In this document: positions 1 through 8,244 of the stretch, piece by piece
Layout of the letters: each line of letters opens with the position of its first letter
How positions within the stretch are numbered: position 1 is the first letter of the stretch
Source: Veillonella dispar
Lineage (GTDB): Bacteria; Bacillota; Negativicutes; Veillonellales; Veillonellaceae
Length of the DNA: 64,000 nucleotides
Direction of reading: 5' to 3'
Assembly (NCBI RefSeq): GCF_900637515.1
Contig: NZ_LR134375.1
Coordinates: 248,001-312,000 of the forward strand
Notes under the pieces: model-generated
Database searches by the model: none
Told to the model about the DNA's origin: nothing
The model's input: the letters and a program-made list of their open reading frames with translations, nothing else
Program-made: the position numbers and the translations under genes

Positions 1-1
1 T

Positions 2-280
2 AACTTGTTTACCGCAGGTAATACAGAAATCTTAGCTCGTACATTGCAACGTGTTCTCGACATGCGTGAATACATGCGCCGTCGTGAAACAGGTGACGGT
101 CCTATCGATCACAATGTGGATTTAACAGAAGACCAAATGTACGGTATGTACAAATTGTTGGCATTGTCTAAATACAACGATCGCTTTGTTATTCCATCTG
201 ATGTTAAAGTATCTCGCGAAGGTCGCCTAGAAATGCAACAAAATCGCGGCTTTGCTTGCCCGACAGGGGGATGTCAATAA
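2..280 (+). CDS. narH: Respiratory nitrate reductase beta subunit, C-terminal end (partial)
   Basis: This is the last 92 codons of a gene that enters from the left edge; the frame is open from base 2, so the TTG at base 5 is not a real start. The product is the electron-transfer subunit of membrane-bound nitrate reductase, which carries Fe-S clusters and passes electrons from NarI to the molybdenum subunit NarG on the cytoplasmic side. The cluster-binding domains lie upstream of the window; what remains is the helical tail, ending in a Cys-containing PTGGCQ. Assignment rests on the tail sequence and on narJ and narI following directly. The stop codon overlaps the narJ start (TAATG), indicating translational coupling. 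Confidence 0.88.
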   Translation, partial: NLFTAGNTEILARTLQRVLDMREYMRRRETGDGPIDHNVDLTEDQMYGMYKLLALSKYNDRFVIPSDVKVSREGRLEMQQNRGFACPTGGCQ

Positions 281-804
281 TGAAGGATGCTCAGAAAATC
301 GCTCTTATTGCGTCATTTCTTCTACGCTATCCTGATGAACAATGGTATAACGAACTACCTGAATGGAGAGAGGACGCCCAATCCGTTGGGCATCCTCAGC
401 TTCGCCAAGGTTTATTAGAATTCTTCGACTATGTAGAGGATGCTAATAAAAAAGAATTCGAAGACCAGTATGTTCGTACCTTTGATTTTAGTCAAAATAC
501 AACGATGTACTTATCGACTTATGAATTGCAAGGTACAGGGGAACAAGCAGAAGAACTCGTTAAATTTAAAGCGTTCTTCCTTGAAAACGACTATGATTTG
601 CCAAAAGAAATGCCAGACTATATTCCAGCACTTCTTGAATTATGTGCCGTTATCGATGAAGAAAAAGCAAAAGAAATTTACGACTATTGTAAGCCAAAAT
701 TGGAATACATTAGAGAACGCTTCATTGAGGCTAAATTGCCTTATGCATTCTTGTTTGATATTATCTTGTCTGTTGCAAATGGATTGGAGGACGGTGCACG
801 ATGA
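280..804 (+). CDS. narJ: Nitrate reductase assembly chaperone NarJ
   Basis: Encodes about 174 residues of the NarJ/TorD type, a cytoplasmic chaperone that holds apo-NarGH while the molybdenum cofactor is inserted and that is not part of the final enzyme. The acidic, all-helical sequence, the early LLRYPDE segment and the length fit the family. I chose the ATG at 280 because it overlaps the narH stop and has AGGGGG at 265-270 at a good distance; the TTG at 256 and the ATG at 271 are in frame but poorly placed. The gene ends in an ATGA overlap with narI, so narH, narJ and narI are one operon. Confidence 0.9.
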   Translation: MKDAQKIALIASFLLRYPDEQWYNELPEWREDAQSVGHPQLRQGLLEFFDYVEDANKKEFEDQYVRTFDFSQNTTMYLSTYELQGTGEQAEELVKFKAFFLENDYDLPKEMPDYIPALLELCAVIDEEKAKEIYDYCKPKLEYIRERFIEAKLPYAFLFDIILSVANGLEDGAR

Positions 805-1472
805 ATCTATTCCTTTGGGGCGCTTTGCCTTACATCGCTTTCACCTTCTTAATCGTAGGTACTTTGGTTCGTTTCTTCTACTTTGAAAGAAACTGGACTA
901 CAAAATCGAGTGAATTTTTAGAGAAAAAACAATTGCGCATTGCCAATCCATTGTTCCACTTTGGCTTGCTTTGCGTTATCGGTGGTCACGTAGTAGGTGT
1001 GTTAATCCCTAAAACTTGGACTGCTGCAATCGGTATTAATGACCATATGTACCATGAAGGTGCGTTATACATGGGTGCTGTAGCTGGTATTATCTTTATC
1101 GTAGGCTTCTTGCTTTTGATGAAACGTCGCTTTACTGTGCCTGCTATGAAAGTTAACACATCTGGTCTTGATAAATGGTTATATTTGTTCTTAACATTAG
1201 CCATTTTCAGTGGTATGGCTGGTACATTGCTTAATGCATCTGGTTTCTTTGATTACCGCGTGTCCATTGGCCCTTGGTTCCGTAGCTTGCTATCCTTTAT
1301 GCCTGATCCATCCTTGATGGAAGGCGTACCATTCATGTTTAAATTCCACATGTTGGCTTGGATGGTAGTGGCTATTATCTTCCCATTCAGCCGCTTGGTA
1401 CACTGCTTGAGTGTTCCACTCAACTACTTAACACGTCCGTTCATCGTATATCGTAAACGAGACGAAAAATAA
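801..1472 (+). CDS. narI: Respiratory nitrate reductase gamma subunit (cytochrome b)
   Basis: A 223-residue membrane protein with about five hydrophobic segments, the usual size of NarI. NarI carries two b-type haems, oxidises quinol at the outer face of the inner membrane and passes electrons to NarH. Histidines in membrane context are visible in the segments FHFGLLCVIGGHVVG and FKFHMLAWMVV, and SRLVHCLSVP near the C-terminus is characteristic of the family. It starts inside the end of narJ and is followed by a strong terminator, so it closes the nar operon. Confidence 0.92.
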   Translation: MNLFLWGALPYIAFTFLIVGTLVRFFYFERNWTTKSSEFLEKKQLRIANPLFHFGLLCVIGGHVVGVLIPKTWTAAIGINDHMYHEGALYMGAVAGIIFIVGFLLLMKRRFTVPAMKVNTSGLDKWLYLFLTLAIFSGMAGTLLNASGFFDYRVSIGPWFRSLLSFMPDPSLMEGVPFMFKFHMLAWMVVAIIFPFSRLVHCLSVPLNYLTRPFIVYRKRDEK

Positions 1473-1526
1473 TTAGGATGATGATTGATTTCTACGTCTA
1501 GATATAATAGGATTAATCAATCTATA

Positions 1527-1575
1527 GCCCCTTGTAGTAGTGAAAGTATATATTCACTACTACAAGGGGCTTTTT
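1527..1575 (+). terminator. Rho-independent terminator of the nar operon
   Basis: A perfect 17-bp inverted repeat (1527-1543 with 1554-1570) is followed by TTTTTATTTT. The rest of 1473-1793 is AT-rich, with no other feature I can support. Confidence 0.9.
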
Positions 1576-1793
1576 ATTTTCATATTCTATATTAGATTGT
1601 ATTTTACTCTCTGTAGATAAGGAATTTGTTTATTGTAATAAGATTAGAACTACTATAATAGGTATTTTAACTTAGAATTATTCTTATAATAAATACTATC
1701 TATCTAATATAGGTAATCTACAAAATTCGATTTAAATGATAAACTATATCGTATAGATTGAATTTTTTAGGTATTATATTAGAGAGGTATATG

Positions 1794-2396
1794 ATGGATC
1801 AAGTAACAACAAAACAGCAAAAAAGTATTTACCATATCTTTATATGGATTGCTGTATTCTCCTTAATTATGATCGGTTTATTAGAGTGGGGTTACATGGC
1901 CGGTGGCCGTGCTTTTGGTAACTACAAAGTGTATACAGGTCTCGTGCCATGGTGTGTATGGATTGTTATGACCTATTTAGCAACTCGCCCTAAATGGTTT
2001 ACAAGCCGCTATAATTTAGGTGATATGTATAAGGTACACCGCGCTTTAGGTATTGCTACTGTAGCTGTTATTGCATTCCATTTATACCTCTATTTCGGTA
2101 AAGCTGCTAAATCCATCCTTGGTTGGTGGGGTGGCTATGTGGCTCTTACTGCTTTTGGTATTGGTACTATTTCTGGCCTCGCGTTCTTAACACCAAAACT
2201 TAGAAAAGTTACGCCATCTGGTCGTAATGTGGGTATTTGGCTTCATCGATTAAATCTTGTAGCATTAGTTGCTGCGGATATCCATATTCATGGTTTTAAT
2301 CGTATCTCTAAAATGGTACCATTCTTACAAGTCTTTGATATCATTACATACGGTCTTGTTCTTTACTGCATCTATTTGATGTTTAAAAAGAAATAA
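1794..2396 (+). CDS. Ferric-reductase-like haem membrane protein (paralogue 1)
   Basis: About 200 residues with five or six membrane segments and paired histidines in membrane context (HRALG, AFHLYLY, WLHRLNL, DIHIHGF), which match the haem-b-binding ferric reductase-like transmembrane/MsrQ fold. Proteins of this type pass electrons through the membrane to a partner; no flavin or NADPH domain is present here, so the partner and substrate are unknown. Start: AGAGG at 1783-1787 favours ATG 1794 over ATG 1791, and the paralogue at 4061 aligns from this point. The paralogue beyond the porin gene is clearly similar throughout (both share RLSKMVPFL-like or RISKMVPFL and end in a lysine-rich tail). 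Confidence 0.8.
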   Translation: MDQVTTKQQKSIYHIFIWIAVFSLIMIGLLEWGYMAGGRAFGNYKVYTGLVPWCVWIVMTYLATRPKWFTSRYNLGDMYKVHRALGIATVAVIAFHLYLYFGKAAKSILGWWGGYVALTAFGIGTISGLAFLTPKLRKVTPSGRNVGIWLHRLNLVALVAADIHIHGFNRISKMVPFLQVFDIITYGLVLYCIYLMFKKK

Positions 2397-2408
2397 TATA
2401 AATTGATA

Positions 2409-2441
2409 AATCCCTTCTGTATTACACAGAAGGGATTTTTA
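2409..2441 (+). terminator. Rho-independent terminator
   Basis: A 12-bp perfect inverted repeat, 2409-2420 with 2426-2437, runs into a T tract after the first ferric-reductase-like gene. Confidence 0.85.
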
Positions 2442-2571
2442 GTTATATTTTTATTTTCTAAGGAATTCAATATTCTATATTATCAGTTTGATGCATAAAT
2501 GATTGTGAGATTGATATACATTATCTCTTTACTCACTTAATGAAAATTGATATTATCTGTATGTTAAATAT

Positions 2572-2590
2572 GATAATGATAATTAGAGTC
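2572..2590 (+). promoter_or_regulatory. Fur-box-like sequence upstream of the porin gene
   Basis: The 19 bases here match 15 of 19 positions of the classical Fur box; the first 12 (GATAATGATAAT) are exact. The site lies 58 bp before the porin start, where a repressor could block initiation. This is a motif match only; regulation by iron is inferred. Confidence 0.5.
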
Positions 2591-2647
2591 ATATACTCAT
2601 TATCTACTCATTTTATTTCTTGTTATTATTCGTGTGTGAGGTTTATT

Positions 2648-3919
2648 ATGATTAAACGTAAAATGACTAGTGCTTTTGCAGTAGCAGCCATGATGGGTGT
2701 GGCTACAGCCTTTGCTGTTAACCCATTTTCTGATGTTCCATCCGATAGCTGGGCATACCAAGCCGTAGATCAATTGGCTACAGCTGGTATCATCAATGGT
2801 TATCCTGATGGTACTTTCAAAGGCCAAAACAACATTACCCGTTACGAAATGGCTCAAATGATTGCCAAAGGCATGGCTAATCAAGATCGTGCCAATGCAG
2901 AACAACAAGCTATGTTGAATCGCTTAGCAGATGAGTTTTCCAATGAATTGAATACATTGGGGGTGCGTGTAGCTAAATTAGAAGACCGCGTAGGTAATGT
3001 TAAAGTTACTGGTGATGCTCGTATTAACTACATCGGTAGAGAGGGGATCGATGGTTATGATTACGAAGATAAACTTACAGCCCGTGTACGTTTAGGCCTT
3101 GATGCAAAGGTTAATAAAAATACATCTGTAAAAGCTCGTATTACAACAGGCTCTATTGAACTAGGTGATAGTTCTAAAGATGCTCAAGCTAATTGGGATT
3201 TAGCATATGTAGAGCATAAATTCGGTAAAAATGTTGTAGTTGATGCTGGTCGTTATACCCAAAAATTTGGTGGTGGCTTGATTTATAGCTCTAACTTTGA
3301 TGGTGTAGGTGCTACAGCTAAACTTGGTAAAAAAGTTACATTAAACGGTGCTTACGGTTACATGACAGCAGGTCGTTTTGCAAAGGTTTCTAAAGAAAAT
3401 AACGGTGACGTAGGTATCGTGAATGCTAATGTAGCAGTCAACGATCGCTTTAGCTTTGGTGGCATGCTTGCTCATGTAGGTACAGCGAATGTGCGCATGG
3501 GTAATGGTAAGAAAAATAACGATTTCGATAATGTATATGGCTTCAATGCAAAATACAATGTAGGTAAACTAGCTGTTCACGGTGAATGGGTAAAAGCATC
3601 TGGTTTGAGTGATTCTGACGTTTGGAACGTTGGTGCTAAATGGGGCAACTATAAAATCGATAAGAAAAACTCTTGGGTTGTAGGCTTAGACTACTATGAT
3701 CAATCTAAAAATGCGCCAATCTTTAAAACACAAAAATATGAATCCAATGACCTACAAAAAACTACGCGTTTTGAAGGTTACAAAGCTTGGGAGTTAGGCG
3801 CATCTTATGCACCGGAGAAAAATATCGGTATTAATGCATACTATGGTTTTAATGCTAAAACACAAGACGGCAACCGCGTAAACGATTACTACCGTGCTGA
3901 CCTTAACTTCAAATTCTAA
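2648..3919 (+). CDS. SLH-domain outer membrane porin, OmpM type
   Basis: The 423-residue product has a signal peptide (about 1-23, ending AFA), one S-layer homology domain (about 25-85, with the NPFSDVPSDSWAY and GYPDGTFKGQNNITR signatures), a short coiled coil (about 85-116), and a beta-strand-rich C-terminus from about 117 that ends in phenylalanine like outer membrane barrels. In Negativicutes such proteins are major porins that also tie the outer membrane to peptidoglycan through the SLH domain. ATG 2648 is preferred because GAGG lies seven bases upstream and the signal peptide starts there; a longer frame from 2540 would bury it. A Fur-like box lies upstream. The 15 bases GTGAGGTTTATTATG around the start recur exactly at the downstream paralogue gene (4049-4063). 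Confidence 0.88.
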   Translation: MIKRKMTSAFAVAAMMGVATAFAVNPFSDVPSDSWAYQAVDQLATAGIINGYPDGTFKGQNNITRYEMAQMIAKGMANQDRANAEQQAMLNRLADEFSNELNTLGVRVAKLEDRVGNVKVTGDARINYIGREGIDGYDYEDKLTARVRLGLDAKVNKNTSVKARITTGSIELGDSSKDAQANWDLAYVEHKFGKNVVVDAGRYTQKFGGGLIYSSNFDGVGATAKLGKKVTLNGAYGYMTAGRFAKVSKENNGDVGIVNANVAVNDRFSFGGMLAHVGTANVRMGNGKKNNDFDNVYGFNAKYNVGKLAVHGEWVKASGLSDSDVWNVGAKWGNYKIDKKNSWVVGLDYYDQSKNAPIFKTQKYESNDLQKTTRFEGYKAWELGASYAPEKNIGINAYYGFNAKTQDGNRVNDYYRADLNFKF

Positions 3920-4060
3920 TTTTAAACTTTATAATTAGTCTGAACGTTAATATGTAATTAGTTCTAAGTAGAATGCTATGTGGATTGAAATTGTTAGCAT
4001 GCTACATTAGACCGACTAGATGTATACTGATAGTTTGTATAAGAAATAGTGAGGTTTATT

Positions 4061-4666
4061 ATGGCAGAAGTAGTAAAAAAGCAGTTTAAGAGTAAATATC
4101 ATATTTTGATTTGGATTGCAGTTTTATCATTAATTTTTATGGGCATGGTTGAATATGGTTATGTAACAGGTGGCCGACCATTCGGCAACTGGAAGGTTCA
4201 TTTAGGCCTTGTTCCTTATGTTGCATGGCTTGTATTGACATACATTGCGACAAAACCAAAATGGTTTATCAAACGATATAATCCAAAGGAAATGTTTGAA
4301 GTTCATCGCATCGTAGGTATTGTCAGTGTCATTCTCGTATGTGCACACTGGTATGTATACTTCCTAAAAGCATTGAAATCCTTCTTGGGTTTCTGGGGCG
4401 GCTATATCTCTTTGGTAGCGATGTTTATTGCTCTTATCTTTGCAGTGTTGTATTTATCACCTTGGGTTGGCAACATGGCAAAGTCCGTATCCCGTAAAAA
4501 AGCAATCTGGATCCATCGTTTGAACCTTATTGCTATCATTGCAGCAAATATTCACGTGCATGGCTTTGGCCGTTTATCTAAAATGGTGCCATTCTTACCT
4601 GTATTTGACGTAGTGACCTATGCACTTGTTATTTATTACATCTATTGGATGTTCAAACAAAAATAA
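4061..4666 (+). CDS. Ferric-reductase-like haem membrane protein (paralogue 2)
   Basis: A 201-residue paralogue of the 1794 gene with the same membrane topology and the same histidine pattern (HRIVG, CAHWYVYF, WIHRLNL, IHVHGFG), so it probably also binds haem b. It follows the porin gene with no clear terminator between them, and a strong terminator follows it. Its translation start region is identical to that of the porin over 15 bases. Two haem membrane proteins around a porin with a Fur-like box suggest a role in iron handling or in envelope redox chemistry, but this is inference from context. ATG 4061 has GAGG at 4051-4054. Confidence 0.8.
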   Translation: MAEVVKKQFKSKYHILIWIAVLSLIFMGMVEYGYVTGGRPFGNWKVHLGLVPYVAWLVLTYIATKPKWFIKRYNPKEMFEVHRIVGIVSVILVCAHWYVYFLKALKSFLGFWGGYISLVAMFIALIFAVLYLSPWVGNMAKSVSRKKAIWIHRLNLIAIIAANIHVHGFGRLSKMVPFLPVFDVVTYALVIYYIYWMFKQK

Positions 4667-4720
4667 ATGATGTATACGTATTTTTTTATTCTTATAAAAG
4701 ACGTATCTCATAGCTGAAAA

Positions 4721-4767
4721 AAGAGACCATCTCTACCCTTTATATGTGGAAGAGATGGTCTTTTTTT
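4721..4767 (+). terminator. Rho-independent terminator
   Basis: A 14-bp inverted repeat, 4721-4734 with 4751-4764, is followed by a run of T. The remainder of 4667-5028 is AT-rich and holds only the 24-bp direct repeat listed separately. Confidence 0.9.
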
Positions 4768-4942
4768 GTTGTTTACGATACAATATTATTATGAGTATAT
4801 ATTCTGTAATATTGTGTAAGTAAATATTGATATCTAATATTGATATATAAAATTACATAGTTTTTATTAGCATGTATATACTCAAATAGTATACCTTTGA
4901 GTTTCTGAGACTACGTAGCGTTATGTATATGTAATCTTACGT

Positions 4943-4988
4943 AAAATACAGGCTGTATAAAAGTTAAAAATACAGGTCGTGTAAAAGT
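4943..4988 (+). repeat. Imperfect 24-bp direct repeat ahead of the MFS gene
   Basis: Two 22-base copies at 4943-4964 and 4967-4988 differ at three positions and have a period of 24 bp. They end 40 bp before the transporter start, where an operator would be expected. No function is known to me. Confidence 0.5.
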
Positions 4989-5028
4989 GTAAGATATTGG
5001 TCTCAAAAAGATAAGAAAGAAGGTCATT

Positions 5029-6234
5029 ATGGATTCTTCTTGGAAACGAATTATCTATCTGATTTGTATTATACAGATCGGTGGGGGAATAACGATTATA
5101 GGGGTACTATCATTCCTTCCGTTATTTCTTATAGAGCTAGGTTTACATAATCCAGGTGAAGCTGCTATGTGGGCCGGTATCGTATCAGGTGTAACGCCTT
5201 GTATGGTAGCGCTCAGTGCACCGTATTGGTCGCGCAAGGCAAACCAACTTGGACCACGTAAGGTAATGATGTTTATCTTATTTACCTTAATGGTTACAGT
5301 AGGGGCCTGTGCTTTCACACAAACCCCGTCTCAGCTATTGGTTCTAAGAATTTTGCAAGGTGTAGTAGGTGGCTATGTACCGATAGGTTTAGCTATTATT
5401 GTTCTCATAACTCCTGAGGAAAAAGTACCATGGGCGATGGGGCTATATCAAGCCTCCATGGTGATGGGCCTCGTATTCGGACCTCTTATGGGGGGCTTAG
5501 CAGCCGATCTGTTAGGTTATAGAGCACCATTCTTTGTATTTTCTGGATTGACTGGAATTTGCTTATTAGGTATTTATTTCTTAATGCCTAATTTGCAGTT
5601 TAAGCACAAGGTAGATGCTCAAGAATCACAAATTTCTTTGATTAAATCCTTTTTAATGATACCCAGAGTTCGCCTATTAGTAGCGATGCAGTTTTTATGT
5701 AATTTTGGTATTACTGGCATTGGTCCAATCTTACCGCTCTATATCAAACATTATATGTCTGTGAATGATGAATTTGTTGCTACTATTGTGGGGATTATTA
5801 TCTTTGGCGCTGGTTTATTTAGTGCATTGGCATCTATTTCAATCAGTAAGGTTACACAACGATTGACGATGCCACGTATTATCTTTACCGCTACATGGGC
5901 TGTGGGGTCCCTATTTATCTTGCAATACTTGATGCCTAGCATATGGGGCCTTGGTATATTCCGTGCTATTGCAGGATTCTTTATGGGCTTTATTGCACCA
6001 ATCGCAAATACCCTAATATCTAAAGCTGTTCCTATTGAGCGGCGCGGTATTGTCTTTGGTGCTGTATCTAGTGTAGCTATGATGGGCAATGTATTAGGGC
6101 CTGTTATTAGTGGTGTTATTGCGCGTGCCTTTGGGTATGGTGCTGTGTTCTGGTCTACAGCAGCTATATTCTTTGTAGCATCTTGGTTTGTATACCGTAA
6201 CTTAGTTGTATCTCGTGAAAGTAGTTCATCATAG
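5029..6234 (+). CDS. MFS drug/metabolite efflux transporter
   Basis: A 401-residue major facilitator protein with about 12 membrane segments. The cytoplasmic loop after segment 2 (SRKANQLGPRKVMM) and the equivalent in the second half (ERRGIVFGAVSS) fit the DHA1 drug-efflux subgroup, as does the GLVFGPLMGGLAAD segment after TM4/5. These proteins export small molecules using the proton gradient; the substrate cannot be told from sequence. AAGAAGG precedes ATG 5029. A LysR regulator lies downstream on the same strand, separated by a hexanucleotide repeat, and may or may not control it. Confidence 0.85.
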   Translation: MDSSWKRIIYLICIIQIGGGITIIGVLSFLPLFLIELGLHNPGEAAMWAGIVSGVTPCMVALSAPYWSRKANQLGPRKVMMFILFTLMVTVGACAFTQTPSQLLVLRILQGVVGGYVPIGLAIIVLITPEEKVPWAMGLYQASMVMGLVFGPLMGGLAADLLGYRAPFFVFSGLTGICLLGIYFLMPNLQFKHKVDAQESQISLIKSFLMIPRVRLLVAMQFLCNFGITGIGPILPLYIKHYMSVNDEFVATIVGIIIFGAGLFSALASISISKVTQRLTMPRIIFTATWAVGSLFILQYLMPSIWGLGIFRAIAGFFMGFIAPIANTLISKAVPIERRGIVFGAVSSVAMMGNVLGPVISGVIARAFGYGAVFWSTAAIFFVASWFVYRNLVVSRESSSS

Positions 6235-6262
6235 TGAATCTGCTTTCAATGAAATATAATCA

Positions 6263-6316
6263 TTGTAATTGTAATTGTAATTGTAATTGTAATTGTAATT
6301 GTAATTGTAATTGTAA
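6263..6316 (+). repeat. Simple sequence repeat, nine copies of TTGTAA
   Basis: Nine uninterrupted copies of the hexamer TTGTAA occupy 6263-6316 in the gap between the MFS gene and the LysR gene, ending 130 bp before the LysR start. Copy number in such tracts changes by slippage and could alter promoter spacing; this is not demonstrated. Confidence 0.97.
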
Positions 6317-6446
6317 TAGTTTTAGTTGTATATATAAATATAAACGTTATGTGTGTAGCAAATACCAATGAGAGGGGTTGGTAGTTGTTGTGGAGTATGT
6401 TAGTGGTGTAGGTCACTAACTATAAGAGAGATGAGAGTGTATCGTT

Positions 6447-7331
6447 ATGTTATTAAAACAATTAGAGTATTTTGTGTGTGTAGTTGATAATAATAGTTTT
6501 ACCCAAGCTGCGACAGAGCAATATGTGTCTCAATCTGCTATTTCACAACAAATTAAAGCCCTTGAAACGAGTCTTGGGGTGGAGCTGATGGTGAGAGAAA
6601 AGAGAAGCTTTCACCTAACACCAGCGGGACAATATCTATATCGCTCTGGTAAAAAATTACTAGAACGGTTTCACGATATTAAGGTAGAAACAACCCGCAT
6701 CGGCACAGATGCACGTGTCAGTTTACGGATTGGTTATTTGAATCGTTATAGTGGAATGGCTATGCAGCAAACGGTCATTCGCATGGCGAAGCGCTATAAA
6801 AATCTAGATATCCGTATGTATAGTGGCAGCCATGAAGAACTGTATGGCATGTTAGATGATCGCCGTGTAGATGTGATTTTTAATGATCAGTGGCAGATTT
6901 TATCTGATGATTTTGAAAGTCATTTGATCGATAAGGCGACTACCGTGATTGAGGTGCCACAAGGGTATACAAAGGAAGGCAGCGTTGAAATTAAAACGAT
7001 TGATGATTTACCCCTTATCCTAGTATGCCGTGGTAAGTATACGATAGGAGAGGAGGAGCACTATCGTAAGGCCATTGGCTATGCTGGAGCCTTTGCGTAT
7101 GCTCGTACTTTAGAGGAAGCGCGCTATTTAGTGGCAGGCCAACAAGGCTTATTGTTATTAGATCGCTTTAAATACTTAACAGACTCCATGCCTGGCATTG
7201 AGCGCAAGGTATTGACTAATCATGGCAAATCCATGGAACGTAATTACTACTTTGTATCTCAACGAAATCAAAGTAATACTTATGTAGAAGCCTTTAGAGA
7301 AATGTTTAATCAAGTTTTGTCAGAGTTTTAA
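6447..7331 (+). CDS. LysR-family transcriptional regulator
   Basis: A 294-residue protein with an N-terminal winged helix-turn-helix (about 1-60, with LKQLEYFVCVVDNNSFTQAA and VSQSAISQQIKALE) and a C-terminal periplasmic-binding-protein-like effector domain from about 90. LysR proteins usually bind near their own promoter and regulate a divergent or adjacent gene. Here the gene is co-directional with the MFS gene upstream and convergent with the LysE-type gene downstream, so its target is not obvious. A (TTGTAA)9 tract lies in its upstream region. ATG 6447 is the first codon of the conserved HTH start. Confidence 0.9.
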   Translation: MLLKQLEYFVCVVDNNSFTQAATEQYVSQSAISQQIKALETSLGVELMVREKRSFHLTPAGQYLYRSGKKLLERFHDIKVETTRIGTDARVSLRIGYLNRYSGMAMQQTVIRMAKRYKNLDIRMYSGSHEELYGMLDDRRVDVIFNDQWQILSDDFESHLIDKATTVIEVPQGYTKEGSVEIKTIDDLPLILVCRGKYTIGEEEHYRKAIGYAGAFAYARTLEEARYLVAGQQGLLLLDRFKYLTDSMPGIERKVLTNHGKSMERNYYFVSQRNQSNTYVEAFREMFNQVLSEF

Positions 7332-7431
7332 TATACTCAGAGTTTTACTATACGAAGATGAATTATAGTAAAACAAAATTCATCGTTATATAACAAAAGA
7401 TATTTGTATAACAACAGATATTTGCAATATA

Positions 7432-7463
7432 AAAGCCGTTAGCATATGCTAACGGCTTTGTTG
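7432..7463. terminator. Bidirectional terminator
   Basis: A 28-bp perfect palindrome at 7432-7459 sits between the convergent LysR and LysE-type genes, with T-rich sequence on both sides. Confidence 0.85.
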
Positions 7464-7494
7464 TTTAAGGATTATACTATTGGAGATATTTTGA

Positions 7495-8109
7495 TTAAAT
7501 ATATTCTAAAAGCATTGTAACCCCATCGATGAACAATTTTATACCATAAATGACGAGGACAGCGCCACAGAAGCGGTTGATCCAAGCCATATGGGTGATT
7601 TTGATTTTTTTTGCTAACAGATGCATGGTAGCGGCTAAGGATCCAAACCAAATTGGTGTCATAACTAAAAAACCGCCAAAGAAGTGGTAAATGTTCTCTT
7701 CTGGGATATTAGCTTGAAAAGCACCGAGCATCATAGTTGCATCAAGTACTGCTTGAGGATTGCCCCAAGATACAGCGATAGCAGATATGATAATCTTACG
7801 AATAGGGATATGCGTGTTAACATTGCGCATATTTGGTTCAGTTCTGAATATATTAAAGCCCATGTACACAATGAGTAAGCCCCCAAAGAGGAGCACGATA
7901 AGCTTGGTAAGAGGCCATATTTCTAGAATGGCACCAATGCCAAAGAAGGCCGCCGTACTGAGACTCATATCAAATAGTGCCAGTATGATAAGGGTTAATA
8001 TGATACGACGTATGGGTTGTACCAATGCTGTATTAATGATAAAGAGGTTTTGCATGCCAACAGGGGCAAATGTTGCGAGACCGACAAGAAGTCCTTGTAA
8101 GAAGTACAT
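7495..8109 (-). CDS. LysE/ArgO-family amino acid exporter
   Basis: A 204-residue inner membrane protein with about six membrane segments. The N-terminal FLQGLLVGLATFAPVGMQNLF and the central AVSWGNPQAVLDATMMLGAF match the LysE/ArgO family, in which the conserved Asn-Pro lies in the transport path. Members export basic or other amino acids. The start was set at 8109, where GGAGGG (8115-8120) lies five bases upstream; a longer frame to 8163 has no such site. The gene follows the YeiH-type gene on the minus strand, with a hairpin between them. Confidence 0.86.
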   Translation of the reverse strand: MYFLQGLLVGLATFAPVGMQNLFIINTALVQPIRRIILTLIILALFDMSLSTAAFFGIGAILEIWPLTKLIVLLFGGLLIVYMGFNIFRTEPNMRNVNTHIPIRKIIISAIAVSWGNPQAVLDATMMLGAFQANIPEENIYHFFGGFLVMTPIWFGSLAATMHLLAKKIKITHMAWINRFCGAVLVIYGIKLFIDGVTMLLEYI

Positions 8110-8165
8110 GTTAACCCTCCTAACTATAGTATGATAAAGTACTAATAAGGTGAATAGTAGCACGA

Positions 8166-8189
8166 AACCCCTCCATTACTGGAGGGGTT
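8166..8189. terminator. Hairpin between the YeiH-type and LysE-type genes
   Basis: A perfect 10-bp GC-rich stem, 8166-8175 with 8180-8189, but with a poor T tract on either strand. It may attenuate rather than end transcription. Confidence 0.45.
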
Positions 8190-8244
8190 ATTACTATTCT
8201 AACTATATACAATTATATCATATTAAATTTGGTATGTATATTTC

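Noticed and set aside
440-886. 148-codon plus-strand frame overlapping narJ and narI
   Set aside because: It lies out of frame inside two well-supported genes and shows no family similarity.
6263-6316. Possible CRISPR array
   Set aside because: The repeat is a 6-base tandem unit with no spacers, and no cas gene is present.
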